Shown: piece by piece, positions 24,146 to 33,210 of the stretch
How positions within the stretch are numbered: the stretch's first letter is position 1
Layout: the number at the start of each line of letters is the position of its first letter
NCBI GenBank assembly: GCA_011525625.1
Contig: WYAX01000012.1
Coordinates: 248,001 to 312,000, forward strand
DNA: 64,000 nucleotides
DNA from: Nitrospira defluvii
GTDB lineage: Bacteria; Nitrospirota; Nitrospiria; Nitrospirales; Nitrospiraceae
Direction: 5' to 3'
Program-made: the position numbers and the translations under genes
Notes under the pieces: model-generated
Seen by the model: only the letters and a program-made list of their open reading frames with translations
Told to the model about the DNA's origin: nothing
Database searches by the model: none

Positions 24146-24311
24146 GCGTCTGATGGCGCCACGGGGAGGCGGCACGTATCCGGCTTCCCCCTGGCGCTCC
24201 GTTTGCGCCACGTCCGCTGCCCGATTTTGCCGCTCGCGCCAGCCTTGTTCCGCTTCATCGTATCGACCCATCCTGTCCCCCATCTTGCCGATGGTATCCA
24301 GGACGCGATAC

Positions 24312-24375
24312 TGTAGCATCCGTCGGCAACCATGAGCGCGCATCTGTAGACGACCAGGTGTGCCGGGGCTATAAC
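24312..24375 (+). promoter_or_regulatory. Decamer-repeat promoter, copy E (three units)
   Basis: TAGC (24314), a third unit with GGCA in the middle (24325-24328), and GAGC (24334) are spaced by exact multiples of 10 bp. TAGACG (24347-24352) is again 13 bp after GAGC, and TATAAC (24370-24375) lies 17 bp further. One whole decamer is added, yet all distances to the -35 stay fixed. AGGAG (24386) and ATG 24398 follow. Confidence 0.78.
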
Positions 24376-24397
24376 TCCTCACCCTAGGAGAAGCTCC

Positions 24398-24742
24398 ATG
24401 CGAATTGCCGTCATCGCGGTGATCCAGTTCTTGGTGCTGGCAGGCGGAACTACAGGATGGGGGGCCGACGACGCACTTGAAGGGTTGTTGCGGGCGCAGG
24501 CCTTCAACCGGGAGTTCGAAGGGTTTGATTCGTACTACGTCAAAATCGAAGCGGACCAGCCGCAGCCCGACGGATCGCATGAAGTGCTGGCCATCGCCAG
24601 CGGGAAATTTTCGGACAATACCAAGCGCATGAAAGTGTTATTCCTCATCGTGGATGGTCACATTGTCGGCGGTCAGGTGCTGGAAGGCACCGGTCTTCCC
24701 CCGTGCCTGGCGCCGGAGCATCGTTCGTCTTCATCCCTTTAA
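24398..24742 (+). CDS. Small exported protein, unknown
   Basis: A 114-residue protein with a signal peptide (IAVIAVIQFLVLAGGTTGWGA-DD). The mature domain has alternating strands (SYYVKIEAD, HEVLAIASGKF, KVLFLIVDGHIVGGQVLEG) and a Ser-rich tail with one Cys. I do not recognise the family. It is the gene served by promoter E and is followed after 18 bp by the cupredoxin-like gene at 24761, with which it probably forms an operon. A link to copper or metal handling is inferred from that. Confidence 0.7.
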   Translation: MRIAVIAVIQFLVLAGGTTGWGADDALEGLLRAQAFNREFEGFDSYYVKIEADQPQPDGSHEVLAIASGKFSDNTKRMKVLFLIVDGHIVGGQVLEGTGLPPCLAPEHRSSSSL

Positions 24743-24760
24743 CCTGACAGGAGGTTGTGT

Positions 24761-25240
24761 ATGCTGAGCAGGAGCGCAGTGTTGTTTCTGGGTGCATTGA
24801 GTCTGTTGTCGAGTGCCACCGGAGCCTGGGCCTTGCAGGCCGGCGGCGTCGAGGTAGGCGACCTCGAGACCGGTTCGGTGGTGGGCCAGCCGTTCAAGGA
24901 GCTGGAAGTGGATGCGCAGTTGTTCGCGGTGGAAGTGGGCGGTTTGAAAGCCTGGTATCCGCCGACGACGGTCATCGACTTCAAGATCCGTCCCGGTCGT
25001 CCGGTCTTGCTGAAGGTGACGAATAACAGTTCCACCGACCGTGGCTTCCAGATGACGGACCCCGTCAACGCCGCATCCCCGTTCGTGCTCAAGGCGGAAG
25101 TGGTGCTGAAGCCGGGCGAGACCAAGTACATCGGTGTCCCGACCAGCGATTTGTTCAATGCCACGCAGGGCAACACGTTGACCTACCGGGATCAGCTCAA
25201 TCCGAAGCAGCCCGGCGGCCAATTGATCATGATCAAGTAA
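24761..25240 (+). CDS. Exported cupredoxin-like protein
   Basis: A 159-residue periplasmic protein. The signal peptide ends at AWA-LQ. The mature part has beta strands like the cupredoxin fold (FAVEVGGLKAWYPPTTVIDF, RPGRPVLLKVTNNSSTDRGF, VLKPGETKYIGVPT). The usual Cys-x-His-x-Met copper ligands are not evident, so it may be a non-metal relative or a COG4454-like protein. AGGAGG lies 7 nt before ATG 24761. A hairpin at 25264-25301 probably ends the operon 24398-25240. Confidence 0.65.
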   Translation: MLSRSAVLFLGALSLLSSATGAWALQAGGVEVGDLETGSVVGQPFKELEVDAQLFAVEVGGLKAWYPPTTVIDFKIRPGRPVLLKVTNNSSTDRGFQMTDPVNAASPFVLKAEVVLKPGETKYIGVPTSDLFNATQGNTLTYRDQLNPKQPGGQLIMIK

Positions 25241-25263
25241 CAGCCGACAACATTCCATCTTCG

Positions 25264-25301
25264 CAACGCCCCGTTCATCTTCGCGGATGGACGGGGCGTT
25301 G
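25264..25301. terminator. Terminator-like hairpin
   Basis: CAACGCCCCGT (25264-25274) pairs with ACGGGGCGTTG (25291-25301). No strong T-run follows. It is placed between convergent genes ending at 25240 (+) and 25399 (-). Confidence 0.55.
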
Positions 25302-25398
25302 TCGTTCTGGACCGCCATGCGCAAGACGGGGCCTGAGTGGACCGCTCATGAGAGGTGACAAAAGGAGCGGACGTTCAATCGACAGGCGGCCGGGAATC

Positions 25399-25950
25399 TT
25401 ACCAGTAGTAGGGGAAGCGCCCGTAGGGTCCCCAGTAGGGATGCCAGAAGGGGCTGTAGTACGGATAGGGGCGGTATCGCGAGAGGTCTGATTCTTGAGA
25501 CGGAATCCAGGTACGGAACGTGTTGACCTCCAGCACCGGATAGGAGTAGTCGGTTTCATCCAGCGGCTGGGTGACGGACCCGGTCAACCGGCCCGTAATC
25601 GTGAGGAAGGTGCCTTGAGGCACCGTTGCCGGATCGAGGAACTCTCGTTGAATGGCGAGAAACCGTCCTTGCGATTTCGTGAGGTCCAACGATGGTTGCT
25701 GGGCCTCGTTGAGAGGCAGCTGCAGCACTTCGATACGAGTGCCGTCCTTCAGGCGCCTGGCCGAGAGCACTTGGCCTCCCAGCACCAGCGTCTGCCCCTT
25801 GAAGGAATCCGGAGCGGCTTTGATGTCCGAAAACTGCGGCGTGGGCGGGCCGACATTGTCCCCCACGCGCTGGTCGGCGGAGGTCGAGCAGGCCGTCAGC
25901 ATTGCGGCCATCCACAAAATGCCGAACCCCTGTAGAAGTTTGCCTCGCAT
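25399..25950 (-). CDS. Slp-family outer membrane lipoprotein
   Basis: A 183-residue lipoprotein with lipobox LTAC. The Slp domain includes PPTPQFSDIKAAPDSFKGQ, LGGQVLSARRLKDGTRIEVLQLPL, GRFLAIQREFLDP and LTITGRLTG. The C-terminus is unusually rich in Tyr, Pro and Trp (RPYPYYSPFWHPYWGPY). Slp proteins are stress- or starvation-induced lipoproteins of unclear role. A -10 box TATAAT (minus strand, 25963-25958) overlaps the first ATG at 25959, so ATG 25950, 7 nt after the -10, is the better and probably leaderless start. Confidence 0.82.
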   Translation of the reverse strand: MRGKLLQGFGILWMAAMLTACSTSADQRVGDNVGPPTPQFSDIKAAPDSFKGQTLVLGGQVLSARRLKDGTRIEVLQLPLNEAQQPSLDLTKSQGRFLAIQREFLDPATVPQGTFLTITGRLTGSVTQPLDETDYSYPVLEVNTFRTWIPSQESDLSRYRPYPYYSPFWHPYWGPYGRFPYYW

Positions 25951-25954
25951 CGTA

Positions 25955-26000
25955 GGCATTATAACAGACGCATAACAGTGCGAGCATTGTTTATAATGCC
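25955..26000. promoter_or_regulatory. Symmetric divergent promoter, slp / dsbA-like
   Basis: GGCATTATAACA (25955-25966) and TGTTTATAATGCC (25988-26000) form an inverted repeat whose two arms each contain a TATAAT -10 box, one per strand. One drives the Slp gene to the left, the other the DsbA-like gene to the right. The symmetry suggests one protein could control both. Confidence 0.6.
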
Positions 26001-26046
26001 CGAGAGGCTGTGAGAACGATCCCTATCTGAAAAAGGAGTGCAGCGT

Positions 26047-26694
26047 ATGGTGATGCGTCGTATGTGGCAGAGTGGTCTGTTCCTGGGATTGGCCGTGCTG
26101 GCGTTTGTGTGTTCGCCCGGAACGACGCAGGCCGCGAAGCCGGAACTCAAAGGCAATTTCCAGATTTTGAGCGAGGAAAAATCGACCCACAAGCCGGGAA
26201 AGGTTCAATTGGTGGAGTTCGCTGATTTCTATTGCCCGCATTGCCACCGGTTCGACGGCGAAGGGCTCATGATTCTCGAAAAGGAATTCGGAAACAAGAT
26301 CGAGGCGGTCATGGTGGGCTATCCGGTCATTCCCGGCAAATTGCCGACGGCCTTCGATATGTACGAGCAAGCCAAGAGCATGGGCAAGGGCAATGAGATG
26401 AAGCGGGCCTTGTTCCGGACCATTCACAAAGACAAGGTCGGCATCATCGACAAGGCGATTCGCGAAGTGCTCATTCGCGAGGTCGGACTCAATCCGGCCG
26501 CCTTCGAGGAGGGCCTGGCCAGCGCGAAACCCGCCAAGGCGTTCGAAGACGGGCGGAAATGGGGCGATCGCATCAAGATCCAGCAGACCCCGACGGTCTT
26601 GCTCGACGGCAACATCAAGGTCGAGCAGATTGACCCTGAGAATCTGAAAGTCATCATCCAAAGCATTTTGGACGGAGACAGCGCGAAAAAATAG
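26047..26694 (+). CDS. DsbA-like periplasmic thiol oxidoreductase
   Basis: A 215-residue thioredoxin-fold protein. The signal peptide ends at TQA-AK. The active site CPHC is in FADFYCPHCHRF (about residue 60), an inserted helical domain follows, and the cis-Pro loop is QQTPTVLLDG. AAGGAG is 10 nt before ATG 26047. It may supply disulfide exchange for the periplasmic metal proteins nearby or for cytochrome c maturation. It is divergent from the Slp lipoprotein. Confidence 0.9.
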   Translation: MVMRRMWQSGLFLGLAVLAFVCSPGTTQAAKPELKGNFQILSEEKSTHKPGKVQLVEFADFYCPHCHRFDGEGLMILEKEFGNKIEAVMVGYPVIPGKLPTAFDMYEQAKSMGKGNEMKRALFRTIHKDKVGIIDKAIREVLIREVGLNPAAFEEGLASAKPAKAFEDGRKWGDRIKIQQTPTVLLDGNIKVEQIDPENLKVIIQSILDGDSAKK

Positions 26695-26827
26695 TCGGAG
26701 CGAATAGCTGATGGCTGGTGGTTGATAGCATGAGTGAGAGAGTCACGGGCGGTTCGTTGCTTCCGATTCGTGACTCGGCGCCATAAGCCATCGGCCATCA
26801 GCTCCGCGCTTCCTAGCGGAGTCATGA

Positions 26828-29716
26828 ATGGCACGTGATCCAGTCTGCGGGATGACGGTGGAGCCGGAACGGGCGGCCGGACATGCAGCGCATGACGGCG
26901 AGACCTATTATTTCTGCAGCCTCTCCTGCCTGGAACGGTTTCGTGCCGCCCCGGCGCGCTATCTGCGCGAGAAAGCTCACGCTGGTGCCGGCGCACAAGA
27001 GCCCGGTCGCCGTTCGCTTCCGATGATGCAGCCGATGCCGAACCCGCCGGCCACAGGGAGCGAACGCGATCCTGTCTGCGGCATGATGGTTGAGCCCGCG
27101 ACGGCAGCCGGCTCGCATACCTACCAGCAGAAGACCTACTACTTCTGCTGTCAGGCCTGTCTCGACAAGTTTCGTGCTGATCCGGCCCGGTATCTGCTGC
27201 CTGCCGCCGGAGCTCCGGTACATGCGCCACGCCAGTTCGGAGGCAAAGCGCTGCCCATGATGGCGCCGGCTGCGCCGAGCCAGGTCCCTGCCGGAGTGAT
27301 CGATCCGGTCTGCGGTATGACGGTGGATCCACAAACAGCCGCCGGCTCGTTTCCATATCAAGGAACGTCCTATTTCTTCTGCTGCCAGGGGTGTCTCACC
27401 AAGTTCCGGGCCGATCCGGCACGGTATCTGTCGCCGGGTGCCGCCAAGGACCCGATGCCCGCGATCCCGGCCCCCCCGGGCACCAAGTATGTCTGTCCCA
27501 TGTGCCCGGAGGTTCTGGAAGACAAGCCGGTGCCTTGCCCGAAATGCGGCATGGCTTTGGAGCCGGATTCCGTGCAACCCCTCCCGACCAGGACGGAGTA
27601 TGTCTGCCCGATGCATCAGGAGGTCGTGCAGGCGGAGCCCGGGTCCTGCCCCAAGTGCGGGATGGCGCTCGAACCACGCACCGTCACCGCGGAAGAGGAA
27701 CGGAATCCGGAATTGGTCGATATGGCCCGGCGCTTCTGGGTCGGCCTGGGACCGGCGGCCGTCGTGTTCGTGCTGGCCATGTCGCACATGATTCCCGGTC
27801 ACCCACTGCAACATCTGTTGTCGGACAGCCAATCGGCCTGGGTGCAGTTCGTGTTGAGCACGCCGGTCGTGCTCTGGGCCGGATGGCCGTTTTTTCAACG
27901 CGGGTGGGCGTCGATTGTTCATCGCAGCCCGAATATGTTCACGCTCATCGCGATCGGTACGGGGACGGCGTATCTGTATAGCGTGATCGCGACGTTATTT
28001 CCCTCGTGGATTCCCGCCTCCTTCCACCTGGAAAGTGGGTCAGTGCCGGTGTATTTCGAAGCGGCGGCGGTCATCACGGTGCTGGTCCTCTTGGGACAGG
28101 TGCTGGAGTTGCGAGCCAGGAGCCGTACCACCGGCGCCATCCGGTCGTTGCTCGGCTTGGCGCCGAAGCTGGCTCGCCGGATAGAGGATGACGGACATGA
28201 GGTAGACGTTCCGTTGGAACAGGTCCTGGTCGGCCACCGGCTTCGGGTGCGTCCCGGTGAACGGGTGCCGGTGGATGGAGTGGTTCTCGAAGGGGCGACC
28301 TCGATCGACGAATCCATGATTACCGGCGAATCCATTCCGGTCGAAAAAGTTGCCGGCGAGCGGGTCACCGGAGGCACGATCAATGGTACGGGCGGGCTGG
28401 TCATGCGCGCGGATCGCGTGGGAGCGGACACGCTGCTGTCCCACATCGTGCAAATGGTGGCCGAGGCCCAGCGCAGCCGAGCCCCCATCCAGCGCACCGC
28501 CGATGTGGTCGCCGGATACTTTGTCCCGATCGTCGTCGGCGTGGCGATCGTTACCGGATTGGTCTGGGCCTGGCTGGGGCCGGAGCCGCGTCTTGCCCAC
28601 GCCCTGTTGAACGCGGTCGCGGTCTTGATCATCGCCTGCCCATGCGCTCTCGGGTTGGCCACGCCCATGTCCATCATGGTGGGGACCGGACGCGGGGCAT
28701 CGGCGGGAGTGTTGTTCAAGAAGGCGGAAGCGCTGGAGACGATCGAAAAGATGACGACGCTGGTGTTTGACAAGACCGGTACGCTCACGGAAGGCAAGCC
28801 GAAGCTGCGAGTGGCGAGCGCGCTGCCGCCCTGGTCGGAAACGGATCTGCTGCGACTGGCTGCCTCGGTCGAGCGGGGGAGCGAACATCCGGTGGCCAAT
28901 GCCATCGTCGGCGGAGCCGAAGCGCGCGGGATCACGTTGGAGCAGGTGACCGGGTTTGCCTCGAAAACGGGAAAGGGTGTCAGGGCGACCGTGGGGACCC
29001 GGCAAGTCGCGGTCGGCACCATCGATTGGTTGCGGGAGCTGAAGGTCGATGACGCGGGCCTCGCCGCGTTGGATGCCAATGCCGAGCTGATGCGGCAGAC
29101 AGGGCAGACCGTGATGCTGGTCGCTGTGGATGGCCGCGCGATCGGGTTGCTGGGTGTCGCCGATCCGATCAAGAGTTCCACGCCGGAGGCCCTTCGCTTG
29201 TTGAGGCAGGAAGGCATCCGCCTGGTGATGGTCACGGGCGATCATGCCGTGACGGCGCAGGCGGTGGCCAAGGAACTGGGGCTGGACGAGGTTCGGGCCG
29301 GCGTGAAACCGGATGAGAAAAGCCGGATCGTCCAGGAATTGCAAAGGCAAGGCCAGGTCGTGGCCATGGCCGGAGATGGCGTCAATGATGCGCCGGCCCT
29401 CGCGCAGGCTGATGTCGGCATCGCCATGGGGACCGGCACGGACGTCGCCATGGAGCATGCGGGGGTCACCCTCGTGAAGGGGGATCTGCGGGGCATCGTC
29501 CGGGCCTATCGATTGAGCCAGGCGACGATGCGGAACATCCGGCAGAATCTCTTCTTTGCCTTCGTATACAATAGCATCGGGGTGCCAATTGCAGCCGGAC
29601 TGTTGTATCCGTTGTTCGGTCTTCTGCTGAGCCCGATGATCGCCAGTGCTGCCATGACTTTGAGTTCGCTTTCCGTCATTTCAAACGCCTTGCGCCTGCG
29701 GCATACGAATTTATAA
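26828..29716 (+). CDS. copA: Copper-translocating P1B-type ATPase with YHS and HMBD domains
   Basis: A 962-residue inner membrane pump that exports Cu(I) using ATP. The N-terminus is unusual: three YHS domains (each DPVCGM...YFC...C, at about 3-45, 79-121 and 158-200), then two heavy-metal-binding zinc-ribbon-like domains (YVCPM...CPKCGM, at about 219-245 and 259-285). The catalytic part has CPC in [19 protein letters not shown], the HP motif (SEHPVA) and [10 protein letters not shown]. Eight TMs are expected. There is no classical CXXC HMA domain. GCGGAG precedes the ATG. The copper assignment rests on CPC and the overall CopA likeness. Confidence 0.9.
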   Translation: MARDPVCGMTVEPERAAGHAAHDGETYYFCSLSCLERFRAAPARYLREKAHAGAGAQEPGRRSLPMMQPMPNPPATGSERDPVCGMMVEPATAAGSHTYQQKTYYFCCQACLDKFRADPARYLLPAAGAPVHAPRQFGGKALPMMAPAAPSQVPAGVIDPVCGMTVDPQTAAGSFPYQGTSYFFCCQGCLTKFRADPARYLSPGAAKDPMPAIPAPPGTKYVCPMCPEVLEDKPVPCPKCGMALEPDSVQPLPTRTEYVCPMHQEVVQAEPGSCPKCGMALEPRTVTAEEERNPELVDMARRFWVGLGPAAVVFVLAMSHMIPGHPLQHLLSDSQSAWVQFVLSTPVVLWAGWPFFQRGWASIVHRSPNMFTLIAIGTGTAYLYSVIATLFPSWIPASFHLESGSVPVYFEAAAVITVLVLLGQVLELRARSRTTGAIRSLLGLAPKLARRIEDDGHEVDVPLEQVLVGHRLRVRPGERVPVDGVVLEGATSIDESMITGESIPVEKVAGERVTGGTINGTGGLVMRADRVGADTLLSHIVQMVAEAQRSRAPIQRTADVVAGYFVPIVVGVAIVTGLVWAWLGPEPRLAHALLNAVAVLIIACPCALGLATPMSIMVGTGRGASAGVLFKKAEALETIEKMTTLVFDKTGTLTEGKPKLRVASALPPWSETDLLRLAASVERGSEHPVANAIVGGAEARGITLEQVTGFASKTGKGVRATVGTRQVAVGTIDWLRELKVDDAGLAALDANAELMRQTGQTVMLVAVDGRAIGLLGVADPIKSSTPEALRLLRQEGIRLVMVTGDHAVTAQAVAKELGLDEVRAGVKPDEKSRIVQELQRQGQVVAMAGDGVNDAPALAQADVGIAMGTGTDVAMEHAGVTLVKGDLRGIVRAYRLSQATMRNIRQNLFFAFVYNSIGVPIAAGLLYPLFGLLLSPMIASAAMTLSSLSVISNALRLRHTNL

Positions 29717-29892
29717 GTTCTGCCTGTGCCTGGCCCCCGGAGCGTGTTAGGCTTGGGCCCGGCAGGATACGGGAAAAGTCCGCCAGCGCGGTTCTCGACA
29801 TCACGTGAATCGTGACACGTATCTCGTCATGATCCGCAACCGGGTCCACACGCGACACGAACAACGTTTCACGAAAGACGGGTAGGCTATCT

Positions 29893-31332
29893 GTGACCAT
29901 GACCTCAATTGGATTACGAGCGAGCTTTTCGGCTCTGGGGATCGTGGGCCTGCTCTTTGGTTGCTGGCCGGAGGGGAATGCCACCGCAGCCGATGCGTCT
30001 GCGCCCCGTTGGTCGAAGGTGAGCGCCACCGGCGATCTGCAGGCCCAGGTGCGAGCCACCGCCGCTAAAGTCCTTCCGGCCGTCGTCAGTATTGCGTCCA
30101 CCGTCATGGTGCACGATCAGGCGTTCAGCGATGAAGGCCTACCCTTCGGCATGTTTAAGGATGTTCCGCCTCGCCGCCAGTATGGGCAGGGCTCCGGTGT
30201 CATCGTCTCCTCGGACGGCTACATCATCACCAACAACCATGTGGTGGCCGATGCGGTAGATGTCGAGGTCATCCTCGCCGACCGTCGCCAGTTCAAAGGC
30301 CGTGTGGTCGCGACCGATCCGAAAACCGATGTGGCCGTCGTGAAAATTCACGCCAGCGGGCTCCCCACGGCGGCTTGGGGCGATTCCAGCGCGTTGGCCG
30401 TCGGTGATTTTGTCCTCGCCATCGGCAATCCTCTTGGTTTGAGCCGCACCGTAACCTTCGGCATCGTCAGCGCGGTGGGGCGGGCGGACGTGGGGGTCGC
30501 CGACGTGGAGGATTTCATTCAAACCGACGCGCCGATCAATCCCGGCAATTCCGGCGGCGCGCTGGTCAACACGAACGGTGAATTGGTGGGGATCAACACC
30601 GCCATCGCCAGTCCCACCGGCGGCAGCGTCGGCGTCGGTTTTGCGATCCCGAGCAATATGGCCAGAACCGCCATGCAGAGCCTGATCAAAACGGGCCGCG
30701 TAGTGCGCGGCTTTCTGGGCGCTTCCACCCAGGATGTCACCCCCTTATTGGCCAAGATCTTCCATTTGCCGGACGTGAAGGGCTCGATCATCACCGATTT
30801 GCAAGCCAAAGGCAGCGCGGAACGGGCCGGCCTGAAGCGGGGCGACGTGGTGGTGCGGTTCGACGGGCGCGATATCATGGACAGCGGCCATTTGCGCAAT
30901 CTCATGGCCGCGGCCGCCATCGGCAGCAAACACCGGATCGAACTGCTGCGCGAGGCCCGTTTGATGCAGGCGGAACTGACGGTGCAGGAAGCGCCGCGTG
31001 AACGGCAACGCAAAGCCCAGGCGACTGAGTCGGCTGCGCCCACGGCGCATCCCTTGTCGGGCGTCATCGTCGATGAAATTACTCCGGCGTTGGCGCGGCA
31101 GATGGATCTCCCCGCTAATTCAGGCCTGGTTGTAACCGATATTGAAGACGGCAGCTTGGCCGAAGTGTCGGGACTTCAGCCCGGCGATCTGATCCTGGAA
31201 CTCAACCGGCAACCCATCCCCAACTTCAGCACCTTTCAACGGCTCGCCGAGCCGCTTCGTTCGACGGATCTGGCGTTGCTGCTCATCAATCGCCAAGGCA
31301 GCCTGCTCTATATCCCCATCCAAAACGAATAG
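29893..31332 (+). CDS. HtrA/DegP-family periplasmic serine protease
   Basis: A 479-residue protease/chaperone for misfolded envelope proteins. A signal peptide or lipoprotein-like N-terminus (LGIVGLLFGC) comes first, then the trypsin-like domain with His in ITNNHVVADA, Asp in KTDVAVVKI and Ser in NPGNSGGALV. PDZ1 follows (GFLGASTQDV, ERAGLKRGDVVVRFDG) and then PDZ2 (SGLVVTDIEDGSLAEVSGLQPGDLILE). GTG 29893 has GGTAGG 6 nt upstream; ATG 29899 is also possible. It lies after the copper pump, consistent with a response to metal-damaged proteins. Confidence 0.93.
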   Translation: MTMTSIGLRASFSALGIVGLLFGCWPEGNATAADASAPRWSKVSATGDLQAQVRATAAKVLPAVVSIASTVMVHDQAFSDEGLPFGMFKDVPPRRQYGQGSGVIVSSDGYIITNNHVVADAVDVEVILADRRQFKGRVVATDPKTDVAVVKIHASGLPTAAWGDSSALAVGDFVLAIGNPLGLSRTVTFGIVSAVGRADVGVADVEDFIQTDAPINPGNSGGALVNTNGELVGINTAIASPTGGSVGVGFAIPSNMARTAMQSLIKTGRVVRGFLGASTQDVTPLLAKIFHLPDVKGSIITDLQAKGSAERAGLKRGDVVVRFDGRDIMDSGHLRNLMAAAAIGSKHRIELLREARLMQAELTVQEAPRERQRKAQATESAAPTAHPLSGVIVDEITPALARQMDLPANSGLVVTDIEDGSLAEVSGLQPGDLILELNRQPIPNFSTFQRLAEPLRSTDLALLLINRQGSLLYIPIQNE

Positions 31333-31507
31333 TCGGTTCCGGACCGGGCCGTTTCGCCCTATGTGCCCGTCGACGGCCCATCCTGCACCAGGGCCGATGC
31401 AACTCGCGTGCAAAAATAGCCGAAGAAATTGAAAATCTCGACAACTGCGAGATACAGGGGTCCTGTTACGTCGCCGATCGCTGAACATCAATCTACAGAG
31501 GTGTCCC

Positions 31508-31882
31508 GTGCGGCCGATAGTGCGAGTGAGTTGTCTCGTGGCGTTGTGGTTGTGCTCGGCCTGCGAGCCGGAGCCGGATCGGGCCCCGTCGTACCTCGTC
31601 GGGGTGTGGGAAACGAAATCCGACGGGTATGCCGATCAGCACATCTTCCTTGATCAGACCCGAATCGGGTTCGGGACCAGTGCTCTGACGGCGGACGGCT
31701 ATCGGATCACGAAGATCGACGAAAGCCGCGAGGGAGCCAAGACATTGTTTGTCGTGTCGTACCAGGATGCCGACCAGACGAAGTATCAATTGGCATTTTA
31801 TTACGAGCCCTCCGGCGGTGGCCGGATCACGTTCAAGAACCAGGATCATTTGATATGGATAAAGAAAACGGCAACCACATGA
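31508..31882 (+). CDS. Small lipoprotein, unknown
   Basis: A 124-residue protein with lipobox LCSAC after a short signal. The mature part looks like a small beta-barrel (YLVGVWETKSDGY, FGTSALTADGYRITKID, FVVSYQDADQTKYQLAFYYE). GTG 31508 has GAGG close upstream. The stop overlaps the next gene's ATG (ATGA at 31879-31882), making it the first gene of the sensory operon. The family is not recognised. Confidence 0.7.
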   Translation: MRPIVRVSCLVALWLCSACEPEPDRAPSYLVGVWETKSDGYADQHIFLDQTRIGFGTSALTADGYRITKIDESREGAKTLFVVSYQDADQTKYQLAFYYEPSGGGRITFKNQDHLIWIKKTATT

Positions 31883-32514
31883 GCAGGCCGCGATTCAGAC
31901 GGCATTTCTTGTGGGATACGGTTCAGCCCCGGTTCATGGGGCTGAGCCTCTGTTATGTCATGGTCGTGATCGTTTCGGTGTCGGTCGCACTGTTTCTTCC
32001 CCTGATGCTCGAACTCGAGCATCTGCCGCTCTCCTCGGCTGAGGCGCAGCGGGTGGCCGATCAGTTTGAATTGTTGCACAGCCGGTTCTGGCCGGTCGTG
32101 GCGAGCGTCTCGCTCCTGCTGATCGTGCACGGGGTGTTTTTCTCCCACCGGATTGCGGGACCCTTGTATCGATTTCGCCGGATTTTTCACTCAGTGGCGA
32201 GGGGGGATTTGACCGTGCGGACATCGATCCGCAAGAGCGACTATCTGCATACGGAAGCGAAATGTCTGGGAGAAATGGTGAGCGCCTTAAGGGACAAGAT
32301 GGCCAGGATTGAAGCGCGCCATGCGGAGATGACTCCGCAGTTGGAACGGCTGAAGGCGGCCGTCTCTCGCGGATCGCTCCGAGAAGTGGAGCAGGAAGCC
32401 GACCGCTTACGCGCAACGGTCGAACAACTGGCCTTGGCGATGGAGCCTTTTCAGATCGGTTCCGAACCACTTGAACCTGCCCCTGCTCCATTGCCCACCG
32501 CCGCAGGATTCTAG
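31879..32514 (+). CDS. HAMP-domain membrane protein
   Basis: A 211-residue protein with two TMs (about 20-40, LCYVMVVIVSVSVALFLPL; about 70-92, FWPVVASVSLLLIVHGVFF). A HAMP-like linker follows (HRIAGPLYRFRRIFHSVARGDLTVRTSIRKSD), then a coiled coil (about 125-190). There is no kinase or methyl-accepting domain. It is coupled to the lipoprotein gene upstream by ATGA and stands 7 bp before the pseudopilin. It probably relays a signal to the kinase at 33211; this is an inference. Confidence 0.8.
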   Translation: MSRPRFRRHFLWDTVQPRFMGLSLCYVMVVIVSVSVALFLPLMLELEHLPLSSAEAQRVADQFELLHSRFWPVVASVSLLLIVHGVFFSHRIAGPLYRFRRIFHSVARGDLTVRTSIRKSDYLHTEAKCLGEMVSALRDKMARIEARHAEMTPQLERLKAAVSRGSLREVEQEADRLRATVEQLALAMEPFQIGSEPLEPAPAPLPTAAGF

Positions 32515-32521
32515 ACGCGTC

Positions 32522-33196
32522 ATGCCTACCGCCGGTCGTCACCAGCAGGGATTTACCATCGTCGAACTGTTGTTCGTCGTCGTGATCGCCGGAGCCCTTG
32601 CGGGTTTGGCGGTGCCGACCTACCTCGGGTATCTGGACAAGGCCAGGCTGGCACGCTGCATTGCCGAAATTCGCTACATCTCGCGAGCCATTGATGCATA
32701 CCAGGCGACGAATGATGCGTACCCCAACAATCTCGCGGAAGCAGGGGCCGACGGCATCCTCGATCCCTGGGGCAATCCCTACGAATATTTGAACATTGCG
32801 GCGCTCACGTTGCCCGGAAACGCCGGGGGCAACGGGAACGGGGGAGGCATTGGGAATGGGGGCGGCAACGGCAACGCGGGCGGGGGCGGCGGCGGGGGTG
32901 GAAGTGGAAACTCCCCTTCCGGAGGTGGCGGCGGTAATGGAAATGGCAATGGCGGAGGAAACAAGGGCGCTTGGCAATGGCTCTTGCCGAACGAGGCCTA
33001 TGCCGCAGCTGGTGGGAACGCATCAAAGGGCAAACCGCGCAAAGACCGCTTCCTCCATCCGATCAATTCCGATTACGATTTGTACAGCATGGGGAAAGAC
33101 GGCGAGAGTGTGGAGCCGCTTACAGCCAAGAAAAGCCACGATGATGTCATTCGCGCGAACGATGGCGGCTTCGTCGGGTTAGCCGTGGAATTCTAG
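32522..33196 (+). CDS. GspG-like type IV pilin/pseudopilin with Gly/Asn-rich insert
   Basis: A 224-residue protein. A short basic leader ends QQGF, then the prepilin helix FTIVELLFVVVIAGALAGLA with Glu at +5, as processed by prepilin peptidase. The globular part matches GspG (AIDAYQATNDAYPNNL, LDPWGNPYEY, DYDLYSMGKDGES). Between the last two blocks about 55 residues are almost only Gly and Asn (about 100-155), which GspG proteins lack. No other T2SS gene lies nearby. It is embedded in a sensory operon, so it may be a surface sensor part rather than a secretion pilin. Confidence 0.85.
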   Translation: MPTAGRHQQGFTIVELLFVVVIAGALAGLAVPTYLGYLDKARLARCIAEIRYISRAIDAYQATNDAYPNNLAEAGADGILDPWGNPYEYLNIAALTLPGNAGGNGNGGGIGNGGGNGNAGGGGGGGGSGNSPSGGGGGNGNGNGGGNKGAWQWLLPNEAYAAAGGNASKGKPRKDRFLHPINSDYDLYSMGKDGESVEPLTAKKSHDDVIRANDGGFVGLAVEF

Positions 33197-33210
33197 CGCG
33201 ACGAGGCCTT

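Noticed and set aside
28040..29458. 472-codon minus-strand open frame opposite copA
   Set aside because: Shadow of the ATPase frame, with low-complexity His/Asp/Arg composition and no known motif.
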